From Dioscorea cayenensis subsp. rotundata (taxonomy: Eukaryota; Streptophyta; Magnoliopsida; Dioscoreales; Dioscoreaceae): 64,000 nt of DNA. The position numbers and the translations under genes are program-made. This document shows positions 11,501-23,760 of this stretch, piece after piece; position 1 is the stretch's first letter; each line of letters opens with the position of its first letter. Under the pieces are notes generated by a model. The model ran no database searches. It had not been told where the DNA came from and saw nothing but the letters and a program-made list of their open reading frames with translations. The stretch is taken from positions 992,001 to 1,056,000 of the forward strand of contig NC_052482.1 in assembly GCF_009730915.1 (NCBI RefSeq). Direction: 5' to 3'.

Positions 11501-14500
11501 TTAGATCCTCCAAAATGATGAGCCAACTTCAAATAATGAAAAGAAAAAGAAAAGAAAAAAAAACTACAGACAGTTTCACCGTGTAAATTCAACATAGTCA
11601 AATTGAAATTCTAGCAAACAATATGAAGTGATGCAATTATACATGGACACCCTACAACACAATCTTTTCCCAAATCCCAACTAAATACATTTGCAGCAAA
11701 ACCACAAAACAGATCCCCGAAGGATATCAGTTCAGGTTCACACCACCAATATAACCTGATTGAGGTTGTCATAGTCCAACAACAAGGTTAACGGCTAGCT
11801 GGCTGACAACCACAACACAATGCTCCAAAGGATCAAGGAAATCAAATTTTGAATTTACGGCTCAATCTGCAAATGAAACTCTTCATTGACTTCTCTATGA
11901 TAGTGAAAAACTTAACCATCCCACTGTTCCTATATTTGCTATCCCTGACAACTCTAAAGTTTCATTATGAACACAATACAAAGACGCCTACAGAGAGGGC
12001 TTTCTGCAGCATTTTTTTTTTTTTGGTGGGTTTACCAAATACTTCTCCTTATGAAATGAAGTATATTTTCAGCAGAAACAATCTTATTCGTTTATTTTAA
12101 TTTTTATGAGTGTCATTGTTTTCATAGTCTCATATTAGTGTCAATCAATCTGCTATTTGAAACAAGTTCAATATAGTATTTTGAACATGTAGCCTGTATG
12201 CAACCTTTGAGGAAAATAGGGTTAATTAAGTTTAGTGTTGTTCTTGGTACAATGGATAACTAAGTTAACTGTTGTTCTAGGTACAACAAAATAAAGTCAA
12301 ATCTCTACCTCATTTATAACAATGGCTTACCACTGCAAAGGTCTCCAAGTAAGGCCATACATCAAACCTTGAAATCCATTTTCGAAGAATGCCTTTTTCA
12401 GTTCTAAATGGCACCCTCAGGATATGGGTGTGCTCTGTGCCGGTTACTCTTTCCAGCCGCTGATTGCAAGTTGTCCCTTTTGCATCTGGTATCAACCTAG
12501 TAACCTTTGAAAAGTACAACATCAGCATAGGCATAGAGAAAAATAACAAGAATGTGCAGTTCAAGGTAGGTGTCCATCATCTTCTTTGAAAAACAAAGAA
12601 AAGATCATGGTCATAACAGGATTCACAATGAAAATTAAAACAGAAGTATCCATATATAGGAGACTAGCAAAGCATACTTACAATAAGAATTCTAGGATCA
12701 ACATTTAGGCCTTGTTTCTTAATTCTCAAAAGCATCTCACTCTCGAGAGCACGTACTTGGTCCAATATGTAGACTACCTGCATTAACAACATAACATATA
12801 AGCATTGCCATACAGGAAATTCAAAGTCACCCTTTTAGACATCACAAACACATTTACATATACATGACATGCTGAATAATCAAGTGGTGATTGCTAGAAA
12901 AGAGAACAAGGCGCATGCTTTGTATCCGCTGAAAGAAAGGTAGGGAATAAATAATTCTAACAATATGTGCATGTGAGTGTCTGTGTTGTGTGAGTGAAAC
13001 TGGTGAGATTCCGTGAGAAAATAAAGAGAAAGTACCTGCCCTCCTGTGTCTGGAAGCCCCAAGACATTAGCTTGGCCAAAGTAGCCATGCGGAGAAACAA
13101 TCACAACATTGAATACCATAGGAATCCTGCCTAGGAATGTCTCCAAAGTAGATGGATCAGGAGCTTGAAGAATGTCAAGGAGAAGATGAATCATCTCCAA
13201 CACACGTTCAGAAGTATCACCCCAGCCTTTCTCCAACCCCATCTCTTGGAACCTACATGATGTTTCTCAAAAAGTTAACTCACTGACCAAAGGCTGCTTT
13301 AGTTCCCCAAATTACAACTTGAAGTTTCTTTGCTACACAGCATGTAATGAAATTGGACAAGAACACAAATTCAGGAACTAAGACAAGAACCCCCGCAGAG
13401 GTTGCTAACAAATATGGTTCAATTGTGTGAAGCATAGCAAAAATTAGATTATGAGGCATCTCAACAGAATGTCTAAGCATGCCATGGAAATTATAATTAG
13501 TGTGCAATTCTAATGCATAAGAAAAAGGCACACAGATCTTACTTGTAAGCAAATTCTGAGAAAGGTGTATCAGCAGGGAGCTTTGACAAATACTCCTCAG
13601 CCTTGGCCAGAGCGGACTGAAGCCGTGAGATGCTTTGTATGCGATCATTCAGCATCATCACCTACCAAAGATAACACCAGAACCAAATTCAACAATAGGC
13701 ACCTCAGAGCAACCACGTCCAAAGCAAAGCATAAAGTAAAAGTCGCACAAAAAGCCACACTTACATGCCCCTTGTACTTGTGTGCTCGGAGGAAGTTGAG
13801 AAGGGGCTCCAAGGACTCCTTGTTCCGAAACATTATGGATGAAAGATGCCTGTTTAGGAACTGAACCCCATTCCCAATCGAAGAAGAACGATTTGGCCGT
13901 GGGAAGTTGGCATTGAAGGGCTCGAAATCAAGTTCCAAGGGGTAGTTATCATTAAAGCTGCGGAAATTATCCACCACACCAACGATCAAAAACAAGAAAT
14001 AAACCAATCAAACGCGATCAAAGTTAGCAAGGTTTCATCAATGAATTACTGGCCGACGAGCTCTTCTTTGAAACGCAAGTACTCCGCCACGCTGAGCTGC
14101 TCCACGTTGAGCTCATGAACATTCACACGCACATACTCCCAAACCCCAGGCCTCGGCCGGACAGCGATCGCCACAAACGGCGGTAAAACAATAGCTTCCT
14201 AAAACCCCAACAAAATCAAAAGCAAAACAAAACAAAAAAGATCAAAACAAATCCAAGACAAAATGGAAACCTGCGCGGACTTGAGAACGTCGAAGAAAGG
14301 ATCATCAGCGAGCTTGCGATCATCATCGGTGCCAATGACAGTGGCAAGGCCATCAAGAAGATGATGAGGCTGAAGAATCCCCTTCCCTTCACCCATATAC
14401 CTTGCATAAAACCAACAAGATTGAGCTAAATTAAGGTTTTCAACACCCCGATCGTTCGATTCGAGGGAGAAGACAGTGGTATGGACCTAGAGAGGAGAGA

Positions 14501-14584
14501 GACGAGGTCGTTGCGGTGAGCTGAGAGGGTGTCCTCCACCCTCTCCCGGATGCTCGGCACGCGCCCTAGCTTCGCCGCCGCCAT
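8520..14584 (-). CDS. SUS: Sucrose synthase (UDP-glucose:fructose glucosyltransferase), complete
   Basis: Sucrose synthase reversibly cleaves sucrose with UDP to UDP-glucose and fructose, feeding starch, cellulose and respiration in sink tissue; it is a cytosolic or membrane-bound tetramer. Fifteen coding exons (14584-14487, 14400-14271, 14198-14050, 13957-13765, 13661-13543, 13252-13036, 12777-12682, 12504-12331, 11484-11368, 11283-11117, 10381-10157, 9517-9196, 9113-8869, 8787-8649, 8555-8520) sum to 2,427 nt, or 808 aa, the family's usual length. [15 protein letters not shown] carries the RxxS phosphorylation site (Ser11). The GT-B core starts near [20 protein letters not shown] and contains [16 protein letters not shown] and the E-x7-E motif [10 protein letters not shown]. 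The last exon codes for only [11 protein letters not shown]. All borders are GT-AG. Many SUS genes have a 5' leader intron; here a TATA box only about 90 bp from the ATG argues against one. Confidence 0.97.
10889..11026 (-). mobile_element. tRNA-derived SINE in a sucrose synthase intron
   Basis: On the minus strand the 110-bp body (11012-10903) has a box-A-like GATAGTTGGTATT, then a perfect box B, GGTTCGAAT, then a tail ending AATAATAAGAAAAAAAA. It is flanked by a target-site duplication, ATGCTTATGGAATT (10889-10902) and ATGCATATGGAATA (11013-11026), 12 of 14 identical. Box A, box B, A-rich tail and TSD together support a SINE in the same orientation as the host gene, 90 bp upstream of exon 10 in transcript direction. 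Confidence 0.78.
11043..11054 (+). repeat. Isolated CACTA-type terminal 12-mer in the same intron
   Basis: CACTACAAGAAA is identical to the terminal inverted repeat found at 23091-23103 (reverse strand). It is preceded by AAA, the same three bases that follow the other end. No transposon body or second end lies next to it. It could be a transposon relic or a chance match in AT-rich sequence. Confidence 0.35.
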
Positions 14585-14674
14585 GGATGAGAACTTCGAG
14601 CTTCGAGAGATCAAGATCGAGGAAAAGAGAGTGAGTTTAGGGATGAAGATGATGATGAGGTGGCGAACGAGGTG

Positions 14675-14682
14675 TATTTATA
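14675..14682 (-). promoter_or_regulatory. TATA box of sucrose synthase
   Basis: TATAAATA on the minus strand lies about 90 bp upstream of the start codon, implying a short leader of about 60 nt. Confidence 0.6.
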
Positions 14683-14689
14683 GAGAGGA

Positions 14690-16153
14690 ATCGATACGAC
14701 GGGGAATGTAGCGGATCAAAGCAAGGGGCGGCGAGAGGAACAAAACAAAAGCATCGAGAAAGCGCGCGAAGAGCGGCGGGAGAGACGATGAGTATCTGTG
14801 GGCGGGATCAGCTGTGAAAGGATCGAACAGGAAAAGATATGTGTGTTGTTGTACACGTGGAAGTATGTTATTGGACCGCAGGAATTAAAAAGATTTAATT
14901 ATTAAATTCATTTTGAGTTAGTATGTTTGCTTGTGTAATCATTTGACACGATTTAGTGAGATATGATGATTTAATAATTTATTATTATTTTTTTAAAGTT
15001 TTAAATTTTATGTTAATTAATTGTAGCCACAAGATTGAATTATCATGATAAGTTTGAGAGAAAATTATTAAAAACTCTCTATGTGTTCTCATTCACCATT
15101 TTTATTTTTTTAATTTTTTTAATTTTTTTTTTTTTTTGAAAAATTCTGATCGGTCTTCTTGCTTTCAGTATTTTAATTAAATTTATTAAAAATACTGATA
15201 TTCAACATTGATTTTAGCTTTTTTTATATGAGTAGAATAAAAGTAATTTTTAAATTTAAATTTGATGTGAATTTAAAAAAATTTAAAATCAGTGATGTGT
15301 TAGGGATACTATAGATTTGAAGGTTTTTGAGGTAATGGAAAAGCTCAAAGGACATTTAAATTACTAAATATAAATTTGAATTGCCAAATATGAGGTTTTT
15401 AAATATAAAAGAAGACAAATATGTCACCATTTCCTTATCTTGAAATCCATAGAGTTTTACTTCAATCATAAGATATTGTTTGGGAGGATAAAGTTATATT
15501 TAAAAATTAAAATAAAAAATATAATAAGATAAAGATGTCACCTTTGGTCCATCTATGCACAAAGATAAAGGCATAAACAAGTCTTTTTTGCAATTATGAA
15601 ATCCATGCCTCACTGATAAAGCCACCCCACTTGTTACTTTTTTCCTTTTTTCCATATATTTTTCTGAATTTTATCTATCACCATCAACAATTATTAATAT
15701 CATTTTTACTTCAAACAATAACTTTTTAGATGATATGATTTGTGATATTTTTAACTAACAAGGCTATGGATAAATCTTATTTACATTGAATAAGTGATGT
15801 AACATGTGTTTGTTTTTTTAATACTAGGCCACAAATCTTATTTAAGATATAAGCCAATAACAAAAATAGATATGAAGCATATTCGTAAACTCAACAAATA
15901 CTTTTGCCCTCACTTTGCGTATTTTCGATCTTGGGACCCCTCTGAAATGAAAACTTTATGCAAAAAAACTCGATACTAATAGGTCAAATAACAGTTGGTT
16001 TGATTTAACATTTTTATTTTAGATGATCATATTTTATTGTTGAGTTTTTTATTTTGAGAAACACTTCTTATATTATAACATGTGGGATTTTATTTAATAA
16101 AGGAATCCCTATCAAGTATCTATGGTATAGGAATTAATTTAAAAATTTCATGA

Positions 16154-16185
<32 letters not shown>

Positions 16186-17439
16186 TTTCCATGTTTGATA
16201 TAAAATATTAAAAAATTATTCTCATTACATATTTTCGTTAGAGAGAAAGAGAGGGGTTGGGCATTACATATTCCCATGTATTATTCTCATATTTATTATT
16301 AATAATATATTTTCATAAATATTTTTTTTTTTAAATCAAACAAAATAATGAAGTATTTTTGGGTTTATTATTTATATGAATCTACATTCCTTAGTTTTCA
16401 TTTCAAACCTAATTAAAATGCTATTTTACCCCTAAATAATATTTAAAAATTAGGATTATTTAATAGATAAATAAATATTTTTTTTATAAAATGAATGAAT
16501 CATGATTTTATTAAGACATTGAAAGCAGGATGCAACATCAATTAATTATATTAATTAAAATAAATAATGATTTTCAAAGTATTTTATAAATATAAAATTT
16601 CCCAAATAAGAATGAATTATTTAATTACAATAATTAATTATTGTAATTAAAATGAATAATGCCATTCATAATATTTTTTATATATATTTTATTATTATTA
16701 TTAAAAACATGCTATACGTCTCACTAGTTTATAGATGCATAACAATTATTTGCTTTAATGACATGAAGTAAATTTTACCATATTTTTTCTTTTTTTATTC
16801 CTAATCTCGTATCATTCTAACAAAATAAGTTTTCCCTTTATTTTTATTCTTATTATTGTATTTCCATTGCTATTCATATTTCCATTTCAAGAATCAAATC
16901 TGCTTGAATTACTCATGTGTTTTAAATTTTAAAAAAAATAAAATAAAATAAAGACAAACAAAAACAATATATATATATTTATTTATATTTTGTGCCATTA
17001 ATATTTACTAACCAAGCATGCCAATGACGGAAAATACACATGCCCTTCAAGAAGACAAATGTGGCATAATTTGTTGATCAATCTTCATGACTTCTGATAA
17101 GATAAGATGGTCTACTTTGTTGATAAGTATTATATTTATTTATTTATTGCATTAATATTTGCAAAACAAGCATTCCAATGACGAAAATACATATGCCTGC
17201 AAGAAGACGAATTAGTGACACAATTTGTTGATCAATCTCCATGACTTGTGATAAGAAAAGATGGTCTACTTTGTTCTCTATCAATAAAAGGTAATCATCT
17301 AGAGTAGGCTTATCTCTTAGAGGCTTGTTTGTTTTTATTTAAAATAATAATAATAAATTAGGTAAATCACGCTTCGGTAATAAAAAAAAGGTACAAAAAT
17401 TTTGGATGCTGGTGAGTAACAGATTCATCATCAACTAGC
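14690..17439. other. Intergenic, strongly AT-rich
   Basis: Promoter side of sucrose synthase and the spacer up to the CACTA transposase. It holds TA microsatellites (for example about 16158-16182) and a two-copy duplication at 16994-17277. I found no gene, and no CACTACAAG-type end that would mark the left border of the neighbouring transposon. Confidence 0.65.
16994..17277. repeat. Two-copy duplication, period about 155 bp
   Basis: The block ATTAATATTTACTAACCAAGC...AAGAAGACAAATGTG...TTGTTGATCAATCTTCATGACTT...GATGGTCTACTTTGTT at about 16994-17121 recurs at about 17149-17277 with scattered changes. The copies are separated by a short TTTA-rich spacer. Confidence 0.85.
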
Positions 17440-17454
17440 ATAGGTCGATTTCAT

Positions 17455-19905
17455 ATTATTTCAATATCATCTAGATATCACAAATAAAATGTAATAACTT
17501 CTTGTGCAATATAACACTTTGCAATAGATCCCTCTGGATTTGCTTTGTTGTGCACATATAATTTTAATAGTCTCAAATACCTAAAACATCACATGACTCA
17601 TAGTTATATAACAAAGATTTATTGTTATTATTAATTACAAATAAAGTTATTAACAATTAGATACCTTTCTATCAGATACATCCAACGGTAATAGACTGGA
17701 CCTCCAAGTTTTGCTTCATCAACCAAGAACAATTTGGTTCTGATGATTATCCAATTCCATAGTATTAAATGTTTTGCCACATATTTGTTGGAAAAATGAA
17801 CATAACTCAAGTAATACCACAGATACTTTATCATCAACCCCTGCACGCATAGCGAGTGAAAACAATTGTTGTAATAGTATGTGACTATCATGACTTTTTA
17901 ATGTCGCAACTATTTTAAGATTAGTAGAATCGATGCACTGAGAAATATTGTTTGTATAGTTATCTGGCACACAGATATTCTTCAGAGTATTTAAAAATAG
18001 CTTCTTCCCTTGCTTACTTATTGTGTAAACTGCCGGAGCAAACTTTCCATTTTCATTTGGTTTACAACTAATATCTCTTAGATCTTTACGAGCATTAAGA
18101 TAATCTTTAGAGCGAGAACTATCATTCAACAATGTGAAAAGAATATTATCGCACACATTCTTCTCTACATGCATCACGTCTAAATTATGATGCAATAAAT
18201 TTTGTTTCCAATATGGGAGCTCAAAGAAAATGCTTTTCTTCCTCCATTGTTGTCGCTCATCTATAGAAGTACTTGCACCATGTCTTCTTTTCCCCCTGAG
18301 TTGACTATCCATGGGCCGGTCAAATGTGACATCAATGTCTTTAACTTGCTCAAAAATTTCTTCACCTGATAATAATTTTGGAGGAGTTCGTAACTCTTGC
18401 TCTCCATTAAATCTGATCTTGTTCATTCTGAATTTATAACCGCCATGAAGAAAGCATCGATGGCCCATGAAACACCATTTCCTTCTATGAGGCAAGAGAC
18501 AAGGATCAGAGGCATAATTGCAATGTATACAAGCACGTCCAGTATAGACATTCCACCCAGATAAATTTCCCAAACCATGGTAGTCACTAATTGTCCACAT
18601 CAAAGCAGCATGCATCTTGAACATTTCATTTGTATAGGAATCATACGTATCAGCGCCATCATACCACAACTCTTTCAACTCCCTTATTAGAGGTTGTAAG
18701 TAAACATCTATATCATTTTCTGCCATATGTTTACCAGTAAATATAGTTGAAATGATAAAAGATGTATGTTTCATACACACCCACGGTGGCATATTGTATG
18801 GAATGAGAATAATTGGCCAAATGCTATAATTTTGACTCATATTTCCATGGGGATTAAATCCATCCATAGCTAATGAAAGACGCACATTTCGAGGGTCTGC
18901 TGCGAACCAACCATTTGTTGAATCAAATCTTTTCCATGCTTCAGAATCTCTTGGATGTCTCAATAGCCCATCGTTGTTGCCATCCAAGCTGTGTCATCTC
19001 ATATCCTTTGTTGTTTTGGAAGACAAAATAAACCTTTGTAATCGAGGTCTCAATGGAAAATATCTGACCACTTTTGCAGGAATTTTCCTTCTAGCTCTAT
19101 TACCATTGGATAAGGCATCTGATCCACCCTTCTTTTCCTTCCACCTAGAAATATTACAAATCTTGCAATTTTGTCTCTCTTCATCTTCTTCATTTCCCCA
19201 ATAAAGCATGCAATTATTTGGACATGCATGTATTTTTTCCATAGTTCAATCCAAGCTTCGTGATGGTTTTCTTTGCATCATAGAAAGAGTTTGGAATTTT
19301 TATATACGGAAATGCATCATGTAGCAACTCCAATATCATCGTCATTGCCTTATCGCTCATTCCACATAGACACTTGATGTGGTACACTTTCAATATAAAT
19401 GATAGTTTTGAATAATTTGCACGCCCTTCATAAAGAGGTTGTTGACCATCATTAGATAACTCATGAAACTCGTCTGTTGCATTCCTAGTTTGGTTCACAT
19501 TTGGTATGTCATCATTTGTCTGTCTGACCCCTTCATTTACTGTTTGAAAGCCTACCTCAGAAATAGGTTCATGTACTCCAAAAAGCATCATTTACCATAT
19601 CAATAATTGGATCTTGAACAACAACATTTCTTTGTGAAGCAATTTTGACGTTCCTTGAAGCATTAGTTGTTTCACGTGGATGGGACTCTCCGTGAAGGTA
19701 CCAAATTGTATAACCTTTTGGAAATTGTTTGCAAATTAGATGATTGTATACCTTGGCACGATTTTGACGCTTACTAAATCTGCACATAGGACATGGACAG
19801 AGATCATATCATTAATTGAACCATGCCGGAAAGCAAATTCAATAAAATCCTTAACATCTTGGTCATATGCAATTGAGTTTCGCGGCATTGTAATCCATGA
19901 TTTGT
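17455..19905 (-). pseudogene. CACTA transposase (tnp2 type), broken
   Basis: Domains in order of translation: a Transpos_assoc-like start (MPRNSIAYDQDVKDFIEFAF, then LCPCPMCRF and KGYTIWYLHGES) at 19890-19680; a spacer with KLSFILKVYHIKCL at 19590-19270; the zinc-binding EKIHACPNNCMLYWG block and RYFPLRPRLQRF at 19250-19000; the tnp2 core (SEAWKRFDSTNGWFAADPRN, AMDGFNPHGNMS, LPHRRKWCFMGHRCFL, NLDVMHVEKNVCDNILFTLL) at 18985-17920; and DUF4218-like pieces (AKLGGPVYYRWMYLIERYL at 17710-17640, HNKANPEGSIAKCYIAQEV near 17550-17490). Reading needs at least four frame changes (for example between NDMI and LCPCP, and after GRIDN-region 18990) and there is an in-frame stop at about 17478-17480; part of the DUF4218 region is missing. 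It is inactive as it stands. Confidence 0.85.
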
Positions 19906-19949
19906 CTATGTTTATTAAAAACTGTCTAAAAATAAACAACACAAAATCT

Positions 19950-21551
19950 ATTTATTAATATAAATTGTTCAAATTAAACCTAGACAAATGAATTAATAAA
20001 TACAATAAATTAAAACACTTACCAATATTTATAGTGTTATATTTGTCTGTTCACATTGTACAAGTTGTTCATATTATTAGTGTAATTTGTTCTCTAAAGT
20101 GATCCTCTCACATGTTGCATCTATTTCCTAATTGCTTTAGTTAGAATTTATCCATATTAACATCATAGCAATAGTAATTTTGCTAAACAAGTTTAAATAT
20201 CATCATCGAACGGTACCTGAATTGATGAAGACCACCACCACCAATAGTAGGAAAATATCAAACCAGAAAAAGATTCTGCACAATGACCAAGAAAGCCCTG
20301 CAAAAGAGGGAGAAAGCTTTAGTAAAGAAGAATAGAAAGAAATGTTGTGATTCCTTTCATTTAAACATGCCATCAGTGTGTAAATCATATATATAATATA
20401 CTAGATGTTTGTCCATGCTAGTATTTGTATTTTTCTTTTTCTAATATAATGATATGCATGCTATGCTTGAGCTAATGATACAAACTCCATTAAAACCTTC
20501 ACTGATCATCTTGATGAAAGATTTCAAAACAACGCTATTTTTTAGAATTCTAAACATTCACCAAAATCTCACCTACTTTTGAAGTCATGTCTTGCACCAC
20601 ATCACAAAGGAGGTTTATATTTCAAATGAGCATTAATGTTAGAAATATTCAGTTGATGTTTGCCTTGGTGGGTGGAAATTAAGAGCACTTAATCAAAAGC
20701 TTAATCCAAACAAACAATATAAACCATTAAAAAAATGAAAATAAAAACTTAATTGAATGATTTCAAGTTGGAAACTATCAAGTGAGAGATTTGACAAAGC
20801 ACCCATCAAGAGTTGGCCACTTTCAATTGAATGTCATGCAAAGGTTCATGGAGAAGAAGTTAAAAGGCTCTTAAGTCTTCTACAATGAACACTTGTACAA
20901 TATAAGGATTTCAATCTTCATTTATCCTTCAGGAAGCTACTAAATGGTGGTTTCCTAACTCAACCAAATGCTCACCTAAAAATACTACATGAAAGGCATA
21001 TACTTCTATACTACTATAAAGCATTAAGTCATCTCATTCATAAGTAAAGAAAATTCTCATGGACAGTGAAAAGTGACAACATATTTACCTCTGTATGGCC
21101 ATAAGCAAAACATCAAGATAGAAAATCCGCATGAAGTAGAAACCAATTGATGGAATTAATACAACAGTTGCTATAGCTATGTTATAACAGAATAAAGGAT
21201 ATCTATTTAAAATCTTATTCAACATCTCTGGCAAGTAACTTAAAATAATCAACTAACAATCAGAAGGAGTGGAGATTTAAGGCCATACCAAAACCATGTT
21301 AGAAAAACAACAAAGCCCTAGACTATATATAAACCACATCATGTTGGTCCATCAAAATTAAGTTAATATATGCAAGAAATTTAAAAAAAAAACTTTAAGT
21401 TAAATTAAGACCTTTTAATCTAATATAAAAATGAAATTTGCTTGTCTCCCACACAAAAAATAGATAATTACCATAACTCATGCACATATTTACTTATATA
21501 CCAACAAATCATTGTTATTTGCTTTTACATCTACACACCACACATCACTTT

Positions 21552-21591
<40 letters not shown>

Positions 21592-22925
21592 TGTTTTTTT
21601 AATAAGTATTTAAGTTGGTGTTTAGAATTGGTTTTTCAGAGACAAGAAAATATAAGCAAATATATAATTTTTTTACAAGCAGATTCATATTAACATTACA
21701 AGGGATATGCAATAAATTATAAAATGATCATGATTTTTCACTCAGCAATTAACGAATATTATAAAAAAGCAATCCATAACAAATCATAAACCACAAATTA
21801 CACTACATAATCAGAGAGAAATTTTGTTTCAGCTTGTATTAATGCAAAAATAATAAACGTATTCAACAATAGAATCAAACTTGAAAGCAGCAATTATTCA
21901 TTAACTGATGACAAAAATATTCTCTAATCTTCATTCAGATGAAGCTCTAAAAATGATATAGATTCATCAATAAAAAGGAAAATAAATCGAGAAAACAGAT
22001 AAATCAATTAGTTACCAAAACGAGAAAGAGGCCCTAGTGTTGCCAGATGAGCTTTAACAAATCATTTACAAACAAGACGATAAGTAGAAGTTCCAAAATA
22101 TTGAATAGGTGAACATGAATGCAACACGAGCAGAGAGAGGAACCAACCTGTAAATGAAAATAAGATGCATGAAAACATAGTTGTCACACAAGAGTTGTAC
22201 CATCAATCAAATAACTAATAATCGATGAAAAACTTCCAAAAACAATTTGATGTACAGTGCAGTAATAAGTTTTTAGAGTGTGGCAACTTCTGTGAGTAGA
22301 AGTACAAATAAACTAAAGGGAATAAATCAACTGAATTCTCAAAATAAAACAACCAAAATTTGATGAGAAAAGAGATCAACTAATAAACATTAGGACAATC
22401 TAAAACTACGAAAGAAGGCAAATTTGAGGGGAAATCCATCAACCGTGCTTTTCAGATCTAGAAACAATTAACCTCACCAAGATCACCAGTACAAATGACT
22501 CCATGGTCAAAAGAAGAATTGAGGAAAAAAATAGGAATCAATTCAAACCTTTGAAAAACCACAAGAAAGCAATCAGATCATCAATTGATGACTTGAAAAG
22601 ACAAGATCACCAATAATGATTCAAAATGAGAAGATTTACCGTGGAGATGAGTGAAAAGCCGAGATTGAATGAAACAAGAGGTTGATGGCGTGTTGGTTAA
22701 CGATCGAAGACAGCAAGCTTGGATGGATCGATGGATCAATGGTCTGGGGAGCGAAAAATACTCGGAGCGAAAGGGAAAAGGGAAAGTGGAAAAACCCTAA
22801 CAAGAATCGGGCCGGGGAGTGAGAAAAAAACGCAATCGTCATCCAACGGGAAAATAATAACCTTGACGGTGGTTGATTTCACAACTGCCTCCACTTGCAT
22901 AGCGGCCTCGGATGTTTAGATATAA
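19950..22925. other. Non-coding interior of the CACTA element
   Basis: AT-rich sequence between the transposase remnant and the right terminus. It contains a CA/TA microsatellite at about 21556-21592. I see no supported coding region on either strand; the short open frames are not conserved-looking. Confidence 0.55.
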
Positions 22926-23090
22926 TTGCCACCAATATTACAGAATTCACGACCGTTTCAACCAAAAACCACCACCAAATGAAAGATAACACCGGCCGTT
23001 TATTTAACTGCCGTGTAAACCACCACAATGTGCAACGATGATAGGCCGTTTAGGTGAAACTGCTGGGAAATGAGTGCCACGAAATCACTA

Positions 23091-23103
23091 ATTTCTTGTA
23101 GTG
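23091..23103. repeat. CACTA terminal inverted repeat (right end)
   Basis: ATTTCTTGTAGTG is followed by AAA, the putative 3-bp target duplication. The reverse complement begins CACTACAAGAAA, the hallmark end of the superfamily. Confidence 0.8.
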
Positions 23104-23159
23104 AAAGTGAAAGAGATGAGAGATTAACAAAAAGAAAAGAAATAAAGAGGATAGTATAG

Positions 23160-23760
23160 TAGGTTACTAGCGGTAAAGCATCCTATAAATCAAAAAACCA
23201 GAAGAGTGGCGGAGAACGAGGGGAACTTGATCGGGTTCTAGAGGAAAAATCACATCGACTCGTATTTTAATGATTAAATTGTCGGGATTGCTAACCGAAG
23301 GGGGCCGGGTGCTAAGTCTAGGAAACATGTTTTCTCTTGATCTTGGGCGATTTCTTCTTTGACAAAGCACTTGATTGATTATGGAGCTTTGTATGTCTTC
23401 AGGAGAGAAGGAAATTGATAAATTTTATAGATTAGAGAAGGAAAATCTTAAATCATACAATCAAATATATGATTGTTGCACTCAATCCAAATGACCCAAC
23501 AAATAGCACGAATTAGGAGATTTCCCAGTGACATAGGGCAAAGACTCCCCTTGAGCACCCGGACGAACTAGATCTCCTAGAGGGTACAAGAGGGTTGTTA
23601 CATTAAAAAAAGGCCCCACAATGTGTCTACACACATGCTAAAAAAAAGGCGGCTAACTAAGAGATGATCAACCTCTCTCAGCATTGTGTTCTCAGCATTG
23701 TGTGGCAAACAGAGTACTCAAACAGAAGTGGAGATTCTGTTAGATCTGGGCTTGTTTGCG
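23160..23760 (-). mobile_element. LINE / RVT-associated zinc-finger remnant
   Basis: Two in-frame patches on the minus strand match the C-terminal zinc-knuckle region found after plant LINE-type reverse transcriptases: CLPHNAEN...REVDHLLVSRLFF...LWG (about 23715-23620), resembling the usual C-x-x-C..E..DHLF..C...W pattern, and LIRAICWVIWIECNNHIFD (about 23520-23460), the typical (A/V)xCWxIWxERN motif. No reverse transcriptase core is present. A 14-bp near-duplication (ACAATGCTGAGA repeated) interrupts the knuckle. It lies just outside the CACTA right end. Confidence 0.6.

Larger units (their letters stand above)
17440..23103 (-). mobile_element. CACTA (EnSpm) DNA transposon, decayed, one end identified
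   Basis: The transposase remnant on the minus strand (17455-19905) and the right end at 23103 define the element. The right end reads ATTTCTTGTAGTG, the reverse complement of the CACTA terminus CACTACAAGAAAT. It is preceded by GC-richer subterminal motifs of the GGCCGTTTA / ACCACCA type (about 22930-23075), as in plant CACTA ends. Since the transposase is read leftward, 23103 is its 5' end and about 2.7 kb of leader or first-intron-like sequence lies between. No matching left end was found before 17440, so the 3' end is lost or has drifted too far to recognise. Confidence 0.8.

Noticed and set aside
21442-21693. 83-codon plus-strand frame with THTHIYIYIYIY
   Set aside because: Translation of a CA/TA microsatellite inside the CACTA element.
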